NCBI GenBank assembly: GCA_937872005.1
Contig: CALMPQ010000004.1
Location: forward strand, 1-6,515
Direction of reading: 5' to 3'
Length of the DNA stretch: 6,515 bases
DNA from: an uncultured Propioniciclava sp.
Lineage (GTDB): Bacteria > Actinomycetota > Actinomycetes > Propionibacteriales > Propionibacteriaceae
Part shown: positions 1-6,515 of the stretch, piece after piece
Layout of the letters: every line of letters begins with the position of its first letter
How positions within the stretch are numbered: position 1 is the first letter of the stretch
The notes under the pieces: model-generated
Databases searched by the model: none
Told to the model about the DNA's origin: nothing
The model's input: only the letters and a program-made list of their open reading frames with translations
Program-made: the position numbers and the translations under genes

Positions 1-1398
1 CACGTCGGCGGGGGAGAGCTTGCCCAGCTTGGCCTTCTGCTCACGGTTGGTCGGGGCGTCGATGCGGGCGTACGCGGTCTGCCCGAACTCGGCCTCGAGC
101 TCGGCGTAATGCTGGCTCGGGGTCTTGCCCGTCACGGCCAGGATCTCGGACGCCAGCAGATCGAGAATGATCCCGTCCTTGTCGGTCGTCCAGGTCTTGC
201 CGTCGAGGGTCAGGAAGGACGCCCCCGCCGACTCTCCGCCGCCGAACCCGATCGACCCGTCGGAGAGACCCGGGACGAACCACTTGAAGCCGACCGGAAC
301 CTCGACGAGGTTCTTGCCGAGCTTGCGGGCCACGTTGTCGATCATCGAGCTCGACACGAGGGTCTTGCCGATGCCGGCCTCGGGGTTCCAGCCGTCGCGG
401 TGGCTGAACAGGTACTGGATCGCGACGGCCAGGTAGTGGTTCGGGTTCATCAGGCCGGCGTCCGGCGTCACGATGCCGTGGCGGTCGGAGTCGGCGTCGT
501 TCCCGTGCGACAGGTCGTACTTGTCGCGGTTGTTGATCAGCGACGCCATCGCGTACGGGCTGGAGCAGTCCATGCGGATCTTGCCGTCCCAGTCCAGCGT
601 CATGAACGGCCACGCCGGGTCGACCACGCGGTTGATGACCGACAGGCCGATGTTCAGCTTGTCGGCGATGTACTCCCAGTACTGCACGGCCGCGCCACCC
701 ATCGGGTCGGCCCCGATGTTCAGCCCTGCGCCACGGATGGCGTCCAGGTTGATGATGTTGACCAGGTCCTCGCAGTAGGGCGTCCGGTAGTCGTGGCGGG
801 TGATGTCGGCCGCGGCCTGCTCGTACGGCGTCCGCTTGATCGCCTTCCAGTCGGCCATCAGCTCGTTGGCGCGGGCCGCGATCACCTTGGTGGCGTCGGA
901 GTCGGCCGGGCCGCCGTGCGGCGGGTTGTACTTGAAGCCACCATCGGTGGGCGGGTTGTGGGACGGCGTGACCACGATGCCGTCGGCGCGCGGGCCGTCG
1001 TTGTCACGGTTGTACACGATGATCGCGCGCGACACCGCCGGGGTCGGGGTGTACTCGTCCTCACGCTCGGCCCGCACGTCGATGCCGTTGGCGTGCAGCA
1101 CCTCGAGGGCGGTCTTCCACGCCGGCAGGGAGAGCCCGTGGGTGTCCTTGCCGATGAACAACGGGCCGGTGATGCCCTGGCTGGCCCGGTACTCGATGAT
1201 GGCCTGGGTGGTCGCCGCGATATGGGCTTCGTTGAAGGCGGTCTTCAACGAGGCGCCGCGGTGGCCGGAGGTGCCGAAGGCGACCATCTGGTCGGGGTTG
1301 CCCGGGTCGGGGACGAGATCGTAGTAGGCCGCGATGACGTCGTCGACGTTGATGAGATCTTCCGGCAGTGCAAGCTGCCCGGCGCGTGCGTGAACCAT
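1..1398 (-). CDS. pgm: Phosphoglucomutase, alpha-D-glucose phosphate-specific (3' end cut by window edge)
   Basis: Interconverts glucose-1-phosphate and glucose-6-phosphate in the cytoplasm, linking glycolysis to glycogen and sugar-nucleotide synthesis. The 466 codons present read without interruption. Visible motifs are the N-terminal RAGQ and PEDL (residues 5-15), FGTSGHRG (41-48), the phosphoserine loop TPSHNPP with catalytic Ser146, the Mg-binding loop DADSDRHG (Asp301, Asp303, Asp305), and the sugar-binding loop GGGESAG (386-392). Ser146 is numbered as in the E. coli enzyme, which supports ATG 1398 as the start. An in-frame ATG at 1407 (start MGTMVH) is possible and has a G-rich stretch just upstream. 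Relatives are about 546 residues long, so roughly 80 C-terminal residues, including the phosphate-binding domain, lie off the left edge. The sugar loop has Gly388 where relatives usually have the first Glu of GEESAG. The gene is divergent from the thioredoxin-like gene. Family assignment is near certain. Confidence 0.96.
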   Translation of the reverse strand, partial: MVHARAGQLALPEDLINVDDVIAAYYDLVPDPGNPDQMVAFGTSGHRGASLKTAFNEAHIAATTQAIIEYRASQGITGPLFIGKDTHGLSLPAWKTALEVLHANGIDVRAEREDEYTPTPAVSRAIIVYNRDNDGPRADGIVVTPSHNPPTDGGFKYNPPHGGPADSDATKVIAARANELMADWKAIKRTPYEQAAADITRHDYRTPYCEDLVNIINLDAIRGAGLNIGADPMGGAAVQYWEYIADKLNIGLSVINRVVDPAWPFMTLDWDGKIRMDCSSPYAMASLINNRDKYDLSHGNDADSDRHGIVTPDAGLMNPNHYLAVAIQYLFSHRDGWNPEAGIGKTLVSSSMIDNVARKLGKNLVEVPVGFKWFVPGLSDGSIGFGGGESAGASFLTLDGKTWTTDKDGIILDLLASEILAVTGKTPSQHYAELEAEFGQTAYARIDAPTNREQKAKLGKLSPADV

Positions 1399-1475
1399 GG
1401 TCCCCATCTTGCCCCCCGCCGGGTGGCCGCGGGCGGTGTTCGGGGTGATTGGGCCGCGGTGGAAGAATGGTCGCC
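1399..1475. promoter_or_regulatory. Divergent intergenic region between pgm and the thioredoxin-like gene
   Basis: These 77 bases separate two outward-facing start codons, so promoters for both genes are expected here or just inside the flanking coding sequence. I see no convincing -10/-35 pair on either strand; the region is very GC-rich, as is usual for actinobacterial promoters that are hard to read by eye. Ribosome-binding candidates are GGTGGAAG (1458-1465) for the plus-strand gene and a G-run on the minus strand just upstream of the two pgm ATGs. The promoter role is inferred from gene orientation only. Confidence 0.45.
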
Positions 1476-2360
1476 ATGACTTCTGTGCCCTTCCGTGGTG
1501 GAGCCATGGACCTGTCCGCGCTCAAGCCGACCCCGCCCGCGCCCGCGGGCTCGGTGTGGTGGGTGGACGCCGACGACCGGTCGTTCGAGTCCTACCTCGC
1601 GCTGTCGATGCAGCACCCCCTCGTCGTCGAGTTCTGGTCGCCGCGCGCGCCCAGCGCAGCCCGCTTGTCGGCCGACCTGAAGGAGCTCGCCAACGAGGCC
1701 GCCGGCGCCTGGCTGCTGGTGCGGGTGAACGTCGACGAGGCCGCGGGCATCGCGCAGGCCCTGCAGGTCACGTCGGTGCCCATGGTGGTCGGCGTGATCG
1801 CCGGTCAGCTGGTGCCCATGTTCCAGAGCACCGTCGAGAAGGCACAGGCCAAGGCCGTCATCGACCAGCTCGTCACCCTCGCCCGCCAGAACGGCCTGTC
1901 CGGTCGCGCCCAGCCCATCGTCCCGGACGCCGACGCTGCGGCCGGCCCTGACCCCCGTTTCGAGGCCGCCGACGCGGCGTTGGAGCGCGGCGACTTCGCC
2001 GCGGCCGTGGAGGAGTTCGACAAGCTGCTGGCCGTCAACCCGGCCGATGCCGAGGCCGCCGCCGGCCGCGCACAGGCGGCGCTGATGGTGCGGTTGGCCG
2101 GGGCGAACCCGGCTGACGTCCAGGCAGCGGCCCAGGCGGACCCCGCCGACGTCGACGCCCAGATGGCGATGGCCGACCTCGAGGTCGCCTCCGGACGCCT
2201 CGAGCCCGCCTTCGCGCGCCTGGTGGAGGCGGTGCGCCTGAACGCGGGCGCCGAGCGCGACCGCGCCCGCACGCGCCTGCTCGAGTTGTTCGAGACCGTG
2301 GGCAACAGTGACCCCGCGGTGCTGACCGCTCGCCGCAACCTGGCGACGGCGTTGTTCTGA
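1476..2360 (+). CDS. Thioredoxin-fold/TPR protein lacking CXXC (YbbN/CnoX-like)
   Basis: A 294-residue cytoplasmic protein with no signal peptide or membrane segment. Residues 28-130 form a thioredoxin-like domain: the beta strand VVEFW (50-54) runs into the position of the active site, and a cis-proline motif SVP lies at 100-102. The usual WCGPC is replaced by WSPRAPSA (54-61), so there are no redox cysteines and disulfide chemistry is not expected. Residues about 150-290 are Ala/Leu/Glu-rich helical repeats typical of tetratricopeptides. This architecture matches the YbbN/CnoX family, whose E. coli member is a chaperone/holdase; a chaperone or scaffold role here is inference. ATG 1476 was chosen because GGTGGAAG ends about 10 bases upstream and the resulting N-terminus runs into the VDLS/MDLSALK-like segment common in actinobacterial relatives. 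TTG 1449, ATG 1467 and ATG 1506 are alternatives in the same frame. It converges on ppc. Confidence 0.88.
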   Translation: MTSVPFRGGAMDLSALKPTPPAPAGSVWWVDADDRSFESYLALSMQHPLVVEFWSPRAPSAARLSADLKELANEAAGAWLLVRVNVDEAAGIAQALQVTSVPMVVGVIAGQLVPMFQSTVEKAQAKAVIDQLVTLARQNGLSGRAQPIVPDADAAAGPDPRFEAADAALERGDFAAAVEEFDKLLAVNPADAEAAAGRAQAALMVRLAGANPADVQAAAQADPADVDAQMAMADLEVASGRLEPAFARLVEAVRLNAGAERDRARTRLLELFETVGNSDPAVLTARRNLATALF

Positions 2361-2362
2361 CT

Positions 2363-2438
2363 CCCGTGTGTGGCATCGGCGCGAGACGGCGCGACCCCCG
2401 GGGCGCCCCTTTCGTCCCGCGCCGATGCCACACGGGGT
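2363..2438. terminator. Long imperfect palindrome between convergent genes, probable bidirectional terminator
   Basis: Bases 2368-2383 (GTGTGGCATCGGCGCG) are perfectly complementary to 2418-2433. After one mismatch (2384/2417), 2385-2387 pair with 2414-2416. GGCGC at 2388-2392 can then pair with GCGCC at 2403-2407, which leaves a short apical loop and a CCTTTC-type bulge. The outer CCCG/CGGG ends also pair if a small bulge is allowed. The element starts a few bases after the thioredoxin-like stop codon and ends about 30 bases before the ppc stop codon. This position suggests it terminates both transcripts. No T-run follows the stem on either strand, so it is not a classical intrinsic terminator; actinobacteria often use such U-poor hairpins. 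It could instead be a dispersed palindromic repeat. Confidence 0.7.
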
Positions 2439-2466
2439 CGGCCACAGCGCCCCGGCACGCGGACCA

Positions 2467-5256
2467 CTAACCCGTGTTGCGCAACCCCGCGGCGACGCCG
2501 TTGACGGTGACCAGCAGGGCCCGCTGGAGGGCATCCGGCACGTCGGCACCCGACGCGTCCAGTTCGCGCACCCGGCGCAGCAACTCGACCTGCAGATAGG
2601 AGATGGGGTCGAGGTACTGGTCGCGCACGGCCAGGGTGCGCTGCAGGCGCGGCTGCGAGTCGAGCAGCACCGCCTCGCCGGTCAGCCGGGTCACCTCGGC
2701 GACCGTCAGCTCGAACTCCGCCCGGATCGTGTCGAACACGTGCTGCAGCTCCGCGGGCACCAGCGACGACACGTAGTGCGCGGCGACGTCGAGGTCCGTC
2801 TTGGCCAGCGTCATCGACACGTTCGAGATCACGGCCGCGAAGAAGTGCCACGAGCGCAGCATCTCGGCGAGGTCTGCCTCGTGCCCGGCCTCCCGCGCCG
2901 CCTTCAGACCCGACCCGACCCCATACCAACCGGGAATGATCTGGCGCGACTGGGTCCAACCGAACACCCACGGGATGGCCCGCAGCCCCTCGATGCCGCC
3001 GCCCGAATCGGGCCGCTTGCTGGGCCGGGAGCCGATCTTCAACGCCCCCAGCTGGTCCACGGGCGTCGAGGCGAGGAAGTAGGCGGCCAAGTCCTCGCCC
3101 GACACCAGCCCCGAGTAGGCCTCGAACGCGGCGTCGGAGGCCACCTCCATCACGGCGTCCCACCGCTCCAACTCCTCGGGGGTCTGGCGCGGGGCCGTGT
3201 GCAGGGCCGTGCTCTCCAGCACCGCGGCCAACGCCAGCGCCAGGTTGTCGCGCGCGAGCGCCGGCAGCGCGTACTTGTCGGAGATCACCTCGCCCTGCTC
3301 GGTGAACTTGATCGTGCCGTCCAGCACGCCGTAGGGCTGCGCCAGGATCGCGTCGTAGGTCGGGCCGCCACCGCGTCCGACCGAGCCGCCCCGGCCGTGG
3401 AACAACCGCAGCTGGACGCCGTGCCGCCGCGTCACGTCGCGGAGCTTGCGCTGGGTCTGGTGGATCTCCCACTGCGACGTCAGCACGCCCGCCTGCTTGT
3501 TGGAGTCGGAGTACCCGAGCATGACCTCGAGCCGGTTGCCGCGCAGCTCGACCAGTCGCCGGAACGACGGGTCCGACAGCAGGCCGTCGATCAGCTCCGC
3601 CGAGGCGCGCAGTTCCACGACGGTCTCCAACAGCGCCACGAAGCCGATGTCGGCATGCGCCCCGGCGCCGTCGACGCCGCCGTGGAGGTCGACCAGCCCG
3701 GCCTCCCGGGCCAGGATCACCGCGGCGAGGATGTCGTCGACGCCCTGGGTCATCGACACGATGTAGGTCTCGATCACCTCGGACCCGTAGCGGGCCTGCG
3801 CCTCCCGGATCGCGCCGAACACCCCGAACGTCTTCGCCGCGCGCCCGGTCAGCGGCGGGTTGGGTCCGGTCAGCGGACGCCGTGCGGCCAGTTCGGCCGA
3901 CAACACCTTCCGGCGCTGGCGGCGCGACAGGTCGGCATAGGGGACCGCCACCTCGCCGACGTGGTCGAAGATCGCCCCGACCGCCTCGTGGTGGGCCTCG
4001 GCGTGCTCGCGGACGTCGAGCGTGGCCAGGTGCAACCCCGTCGCGGCGACCGCGTGCATCGCGGCCCGGACGCGCCCGTGGGCGGCCAGGCCCGCGTGGT
4101 GGGACTCCAACGAGTCGGCGACCACGGCGAGGTCGTCGAGGAGTTCGGCGCCGTCGGCGTAATCGCGCCCGGGTTCATGGGGTGCCCCCGAGCGCGTGCG
4201 CGCCCGCGTGTTCAACAGCTTGGCGCGCACGCAGGTCAGCTTGAGCCGGTAGGGCTCCTCGGCATTGATCTCCAGGACGCGGCGGTCCAGGCCGGGCAGC
4301 TTCTCCAGGTCGGTCTCGAGCGATGCCGCGAGCTCGTCGCTCACCGACGCGATCCGCGTCGAGACCGACAGGTCGGTGGTCAGGTCGTCGACCACGCGCA
4401 ACGCGTGGTGGATCGCGTGGTCGTGCTGCAGCTGCAGCACCTCGCGGGTCACCTCGGGCGTCACGTAGGGATTGCCGTCCCGGTCGCCGCCGATCCAGGA
4501 GCCGAAGCGGACCGGCGTCCCCGTCGCGTCGAGTTCGACGCCGTGCTCCACGCACAGGGCCGCGAGGTCGGCCAGCACGCCCGGTAGGGCGTCGGAGGTG
4601 AGGGCGTCCAAGTAGTAGAGCGCGTTGCGCGCCTCGTCGACCGGGGTCGGCGACGCGAGCCGCAGCTCGTCGGTCTGCCAGAGCAGGTCGATGGTCTCGG
4701 CGAGACGGGCGTCCTGCCGGCGGCGCGCCGCCGTCCCCTCGGCGGCGGGCACCGCCAACACGTCGGCGACGTCCTTCAGCTTGAGCAGCACCGAGCGGCG
4801 GGACGCCTCGGTCGGGTGGGCGGTGAACACGGGGCGCAGGTCGGTCTCGCCGATGGTCTCGGCGAGCAGGTCGGGACCGCCCTCGGCGACGATCGCCGCC
4901 ACGGCACGCTCGAGCCAGCCGCTGTCGGCATCGGCGGCGTCGATCGAGCGGACGCGGTGCACCTGCTCGGCGGTGTTGGCGAGCTGGAAGTAGGTGGCGA
5001 AGGCGCGCACCAGCGCGGTCGCATCGTCGAGATCCAGCCCGGTGAGGGTGTCGCGGGCCGCGGCGGCGGCGTCCGGCGACGACTGGGTGCGCGCCTCCTT
5101 GATCTGGACGCGGACCTGCTCCACGAGGTCGAGCAGCCGCTGGCCGCCCTGCCGGACGAGGCTCTCGCCCAGCAGCGTCGAGACGCGACGGACGTCTGAG
5201 CGCAGCTCGGGGTCGATGGCGGTCACTTCGGGCTCGCGGTCGGTCACGGCGCGCAT
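2467..5256 (-). CDS. ppc: Phosphoenolpyruvate carboxylase
   Basis: Catalyses PEP + bicarbonate to oxaloacetate + phosphate, the anaplerotic feed into the TCA cycle. The protein is full length at 929 residues (E. coli 883). Visible signatures are VFTAHPTEA with catalytic His147, GGDRDGNP (256-263), YSDSNKQAG with Lys587 (582-590), [12 protein letters not shown] (619-630; His620, Arg622, Arg628), GSRPSKRP (742-749), [11 protein letters not shown] (761-771) and the C-terminal RNTG. Residues matching the aspartate-inhibition site of the E. coli enzyme appear kept: Arg628, Lys819 (LAKTD), Arg878 (VRDQY) and Asn927. Feedback inhibition by aspartate is therefore likely, by homology. ATG 5256 is the chosen start: it lies one base after the NUDIX stop codon, with no strong ribosome site of its own, which suggests translational coupling. 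GTG 5247 and GTG 5226 are weaker alternatives, and longer upstream reading would intrude into the NUDIX gene. It is the last gene of the glgB-NUDIX-ppc unit. Confidence 0.98.
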   Translation of the reverse strand: MRAVTDREPEVTAIDPELRSDVRRVSTLLGESLVRQGGQRLLDLVEQVRVQIKEARTQSSPDAAAAARDTLTGLDLDDATALVRAFATYFQLANTAEQVHRVRSIDAADADSGWLERAVAAIVAEGGPDLLAETIGETDLRPVFTAHPTEASRRSVLLKLKDVADVLAVPAAEGTAARRRQDARLAETIDLLWQTDELRLASPTPVDEARNALYYLDALTSDALPGVLADLAALCVEHGVELDATGTPVRFGSWIGGDRDGNPYVTPEVTREVLQLQHDHAIHHALRVVDDLTTDLSVSTRIASVSDELAASLETDLEKLPGLDRRVLEINAEEPYRLKLTCVRAKLLNTRARTRSGAPHEPGRDYADGAELLDDLAVVADSLESHHAGLAAHGRVRAAMHAVAATGLHLATLDVREHAEAHHEAVGAIFDHVGEVAVPYADLSRRQRRKVLSAELAARRPLTGPNPPLTGRAAKTFGVFGAIREAQARYGSEVIETYIVSMTQGVDDILAAVILAREAGLVDLHGGVDGAGAHADIGFVALLETVVELRASAELIDGLLSDPSFRRLVELRGNRLEVMLGYSDSNKQAGVLTSQWEIHQTQRKLRDVTRRHGVQLRLFHGRGGSVGRGGGPTYDAILAQPYGVLDGTIKFTEQGEVISDKYALPALARDNLALALAAVLESTALHTAPRQTPEELERWDAVMEVASDAAFEAYSGLVSGEDLAAYFLASTPVDQLGALKIGSRPSKRPDSGGGIEGLRAIPWVFGWTQSRQIIPGWYGVGSGLKAAREAGHEADLAEMLRSWHFFAAVISNVSMTLAKTDLDVAAHYVSSLVPAELQHVFDTIRAEFELTVAEVTRLTGEAVLLDSQPRLQRTLAVRDQYLDPISYLQVELLRRVRELDASGADVPDALQRALLVTVNGVAAGLRNTG

Positions 5257-5257
5257 G

Positions 5258-5884
5258 CTACTCGACGGGGAGGCCCGCCTCGGTGTAGAGCGTCGTCCCG
5301 GACGCCAGCGCGGCCACCGCCGAACGGGCCCGGGCGGCACCGAACGGGGTCATCACGGCGTCCAGGTCGGCGGGGGCCACCCAGTGCAGGGCGCGGACCT
5401 CGACGCCGTCGGCGACGAACCGCTGCTTGTCGGCCTCGGCGACGACCTCGGTGGCGAAGACCAGTTCGAGGGCGTCCTCCCACCCCTTGTAGGGGCGCAA
5501 CCAGTCCACCACCAGCACCGGCCCGACGGCGGGGGAGTACGTCATCTCCTCCACCATCTCGCGCTCGACCGCCTCGCGCGGGGACTCGCCGGGTTCCACG
5601 ATCCCACCGGGCAACTCGAAGTCGACCTTGAACGAGGTCTCGCACACGAGCACCCGGCCCGCCGCATCCATCACGAGTGCGTGCGCGATCAGGCGCTTGC
5701 GCGGCGTCACCGAGTTCATCACGTGCGTGAACCCGTCCGCCCCGGCGGGCTCGCCCGCGAGCCGTCCGTACACCAGTTCGTCGACCCAGCCGACACCGTT
5801 CGACCGGGCCGCGCGCAGGCGTCCCTCCAGACGGAAGCCGCGCCGGTGGAGGTCGCGGCGGGCGGGCCAGTCATCGGCCGCCAC
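5258..5884 (-). CDS. NUDIX hydrolase with N-terminal extension
   Basis: A 208-residue cytoplasmic protein. With GTG 5884 as residue 1, the NUDIX box spans about 94-116 and fits G-x5-E-x7-REU-x-EE: Gly94, Glu100, Arg108-Glu109 and Glu112-Glu113, the metal-binding glutamates. The last part of the box reads EEMTY, with Thr115 where a Gly is usual. The family cleaves nucleoside diphosphates linked to another group (dNTPs, ADP-ribose, NDP-sugars and others); the substrate cannot be read from this sequence. The first 60 or so residues, rich in Arg and then GWVDELVYG, precede the fold proper and I do not recognise them. The start is set by a near-perfect ribosome site, AGGAGG at 5890-5895, five bases before the GTG. 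An in-frame GTG at 5920, abutting the glgB stop, would add 12 residues. Lying between glgB and ppc, it might act on a sugar nucleotide such as ADP-glucose, but that is only a guess from position. Confidence 0.9.
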   Translation of the reverse strand: MAADDWPARRDLHRRGFRLEGRLRAARSNGVGWVDELVYGRLAGEPAGADGFTHVMNSVTPRKRLIAHALVMDAAGRVLVCETSFKVDFELPGGIVEPGESPREAVEREMVEEMTYSPAVGPVLVVDWLRPYKGWEDALELVFATEVVAEADKQRFVADGVEVRALHWVAPADLDAVMTPFGAARARSAVAALASGTTLYTEAGLPVE

Positions 5885-5889
5885 GCGTT

Positions 5890-5895
5890 CCTCCT
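5890..5895 (-). promoter_or_regulatory. Strong ribosome-binding site of the NUDIX gene
   Basis: On the minus strand the sequence reads AGGAGG, then AACGC, then GTG at 5884. It is the strongest Shine-Dalgarno match seen next to a start codon in the window and decides the NUDIX start in favour of GTG 5884 over the longer GTG 5920 reading. It sits in the 36-base gap after the glgB stop codon, so the NUDIX gene can be translated independently of glgB. Confidence 0.75.
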
Positions 5896-5920
5896 GCCGG
5901 CGCGGCTCCTGCAGTGTCAC

Positions 5921-6515
5921 CTACTCGGACGCCTCGACGTCCTCGGCCGCGACGGGTGCGGTCACGTCGACCGCAGCCTCGTCGACCTCGACGACGTCAG
6001 ACACGACCGCGCCCTCGGGACTCGCCTCGGCATCCACGATCGCGCGGCGGGGCTCGTCGTCGGCCTCCTCGGCGACGGCGTCCCCGTCGAAGCGGAAGAA
6101 CACCGCACCCAGGGGCGGAACCTGGACGGTCGCGCGGGCGGGGAAGCCGCCCCACTGGCCCTCGGTGGCGTCCACGCCGCCGAAGTTGCCGATGCCGGAG
6201 CCGTCGTAGACGGTGGCGTCGGAGTTGAACACCTCGGTCCAGCGGCCGACCTCGGGCAGGCCGATCTCGTAGTCGTACCAGGGCTCGGAGCTGAAGTTGA
6301 CGACCACCGCGATCTGCTGGCCCTCACCGTCGCGGCGCACCCACGAGTAGGCGTTGCGGCCCGCGTCGTCGGCGTTGATCCACGAGAACCCGTGCGGGTC
6401 GTTGTCGAGCTTCCAGAACGCCGGGTGCGACGTGTAGAGCTCGTTGAGGTCCTTGATCATGCGCTGCAGGCCGTGGTGGCCCCACAGGTCGGAGACCCAC
6501 CACTCGAGGCTGACG
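5921..6515 (-). CDS. glgB: 1,4-alpha-glucan branching enzyme, C-terminal part (5' end cut by window edge)
   Basis: GlgB cuts alpha-1,4 glucan chains and rejoins them by alpha-1,6 links during glycogen synthesis. Only the last 197 codons are present; the catalytic GH13 barrel residues lie beyond the right edge. What remains begins VSLEWWVSDLWGHHGLQRM, matching the end of the barrel region where relatives have an EWW/DWW segment followed by a DLN-LY helix. It continues through ALHE-type core equivalents (HPAFWKLD, GFSWINADD) into the beta-rich alpha-amylase C-terminal domain, with VVVNFSSEP, FNSDATVYDGSGIGN and the closing PPLGAVFFRF. After this, where the family usually stops, comes a 53-residue tail (bases 5924-6082) with 18 Asp/Glu and only 2 Arg. 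The stop codon is followed after 36 bases by the NUDIX start. An alternative is another GH13 enzyme with the same end domain, but the DGSGIGN and PPLGA segments favour GlgB. Confidence 0.93.
   Translation of the reverse strand, partial: VSLEWWVSDLWGHHGLQRMIKDLNELYTSHPAFWKLDNDPHGFSWINADDAGRNAYSWVRRDGEGQQIAVVVNFSSEPWYDYEIGLPEVGRWTEVFNSDATVYDGSGIGNFGGVDATEGQWGGFPARATVQVPPLGAVFFRFDGDAVAEEADDEPRRAIVDAEASPEGAVVSDVVEVDEAAVDVTAPVAAEDVEASE

Noticed and set aside
1427..1459. Two CCGCGG hexamers at 1427-1432 and 1454-1459 in the divergent gap, possibly an operator pair
   Set aside because: A six-base self-complementary GC word is common by chance in DNA this GC-rich, and the flanks show no further symmetry.
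109..1479. A 456-codon open frame on the plus strand, antisense to pgm
   Set aside because: The composition is typical of a GC-rich shadow frame (Val/Gly/Arg/Asp repeats), with no domain, and pgm on the opposite strand is certain.
1805..3472. A 555-codon minus-strand frame spanning parts of ppc, the palindrome and the thioredoxin-like gene
   Set aside because: It is out of frame with ppc and antisense to the plus-strand gene, with an Arg/Ala-rich product. It is a codon-bias artefact.
2368..4587. A 739-codon open frame on the plus strand, antisense to ppc
   Set aside because: Its product is a low-complexity Arg/Gly/His/Val-rich string with no recognisable domain. Long antisense frames are expected opposite GC-rich genes, and ppc on the other strand has every family motif.
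5257..5340. A longer ppc reading that begins 28 residues upstream of ATG 5256
   Set aside because: The extra residues are Pro/Arg/Ser-rich, unlike PEP carboxylase N-termini, and would overlap the end of the NUDIX coding sequence.
1..6515. A search for CRISPR arrays, tandem repeats, tRNA or rRNA genes and mobile-element genes
   Set aside because: None was seen. Coding sequence covers nearly all of the window with consistent codon use and no sign of inserted DNA.

Overview
The window is a stretch of ordinary chromosome from a high-GC Gram-positive bacterium. Third codon positions are almost all G or C, GTG and ATG starts are both used, and the phosphoglucomutase, thioredoxin-TPR, PEP carboxylase and glycogen branching enzyme all read as actinobacterial. 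Propionibacteriaceae or a neighbouring family is a guess from protein flavour and cannot be proved from this window.

Layout from left to right. The left edge holds most of pgm (phosphoglucomutase) on the minus strand; its last roughly 80 codons lie outside the window. A 77-bp divergent gap follows, then a plus-strand gene for a thioredoxin-fold/TPR protein that has lost its CXXC motif. About 105 bp separate this gene from the convergent ppc gene, and the gap is largely filled by a long imperfect palindrome that probably ends transcription from both sides. The rest is one minus-strand transcription unit read right to left: the 3' part of glgB (branching enzyme, with an unusual acidic tail), a NUDIX hydrolase gene, then ppc (phosphoenolpyruvate carboxylase), whose ATG lies one base after the NUDIX stop codon. 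No gap between genes exceeds about 110 bp.

How the genes fit together. Pgm interconverts glucose-1-phosphate and glucose-6-phosphate, so it links glycolysis to glycogen and alpha-glucan synthesis. GlgB adds the alpha-1,6 branches to that glucan. PEP carboxylase refills oxaloacetate from PEP. The theme is carbon storage and central carbon flux. A degenerate thioredoxin-TPR gene near glgB also occurs in mycobacteria (Rv1324 near glgB Rv1326c, from memory), so part of this neighbourhood seems old.

I found no RNA gene, CRISPR array, insertion sequence, phage gene or evidence of a new multi-gene system. The points worth a second look are small: the long intergenic palindrome, the acidic tail on GlgB, a Glu-to-Gly change in the Pgm sugar-binding loop, a NUDIX protein with an odd N-terminal region and imperfect NUDIX box, and the coupled glgB-NUDIX-ppc arrangement.
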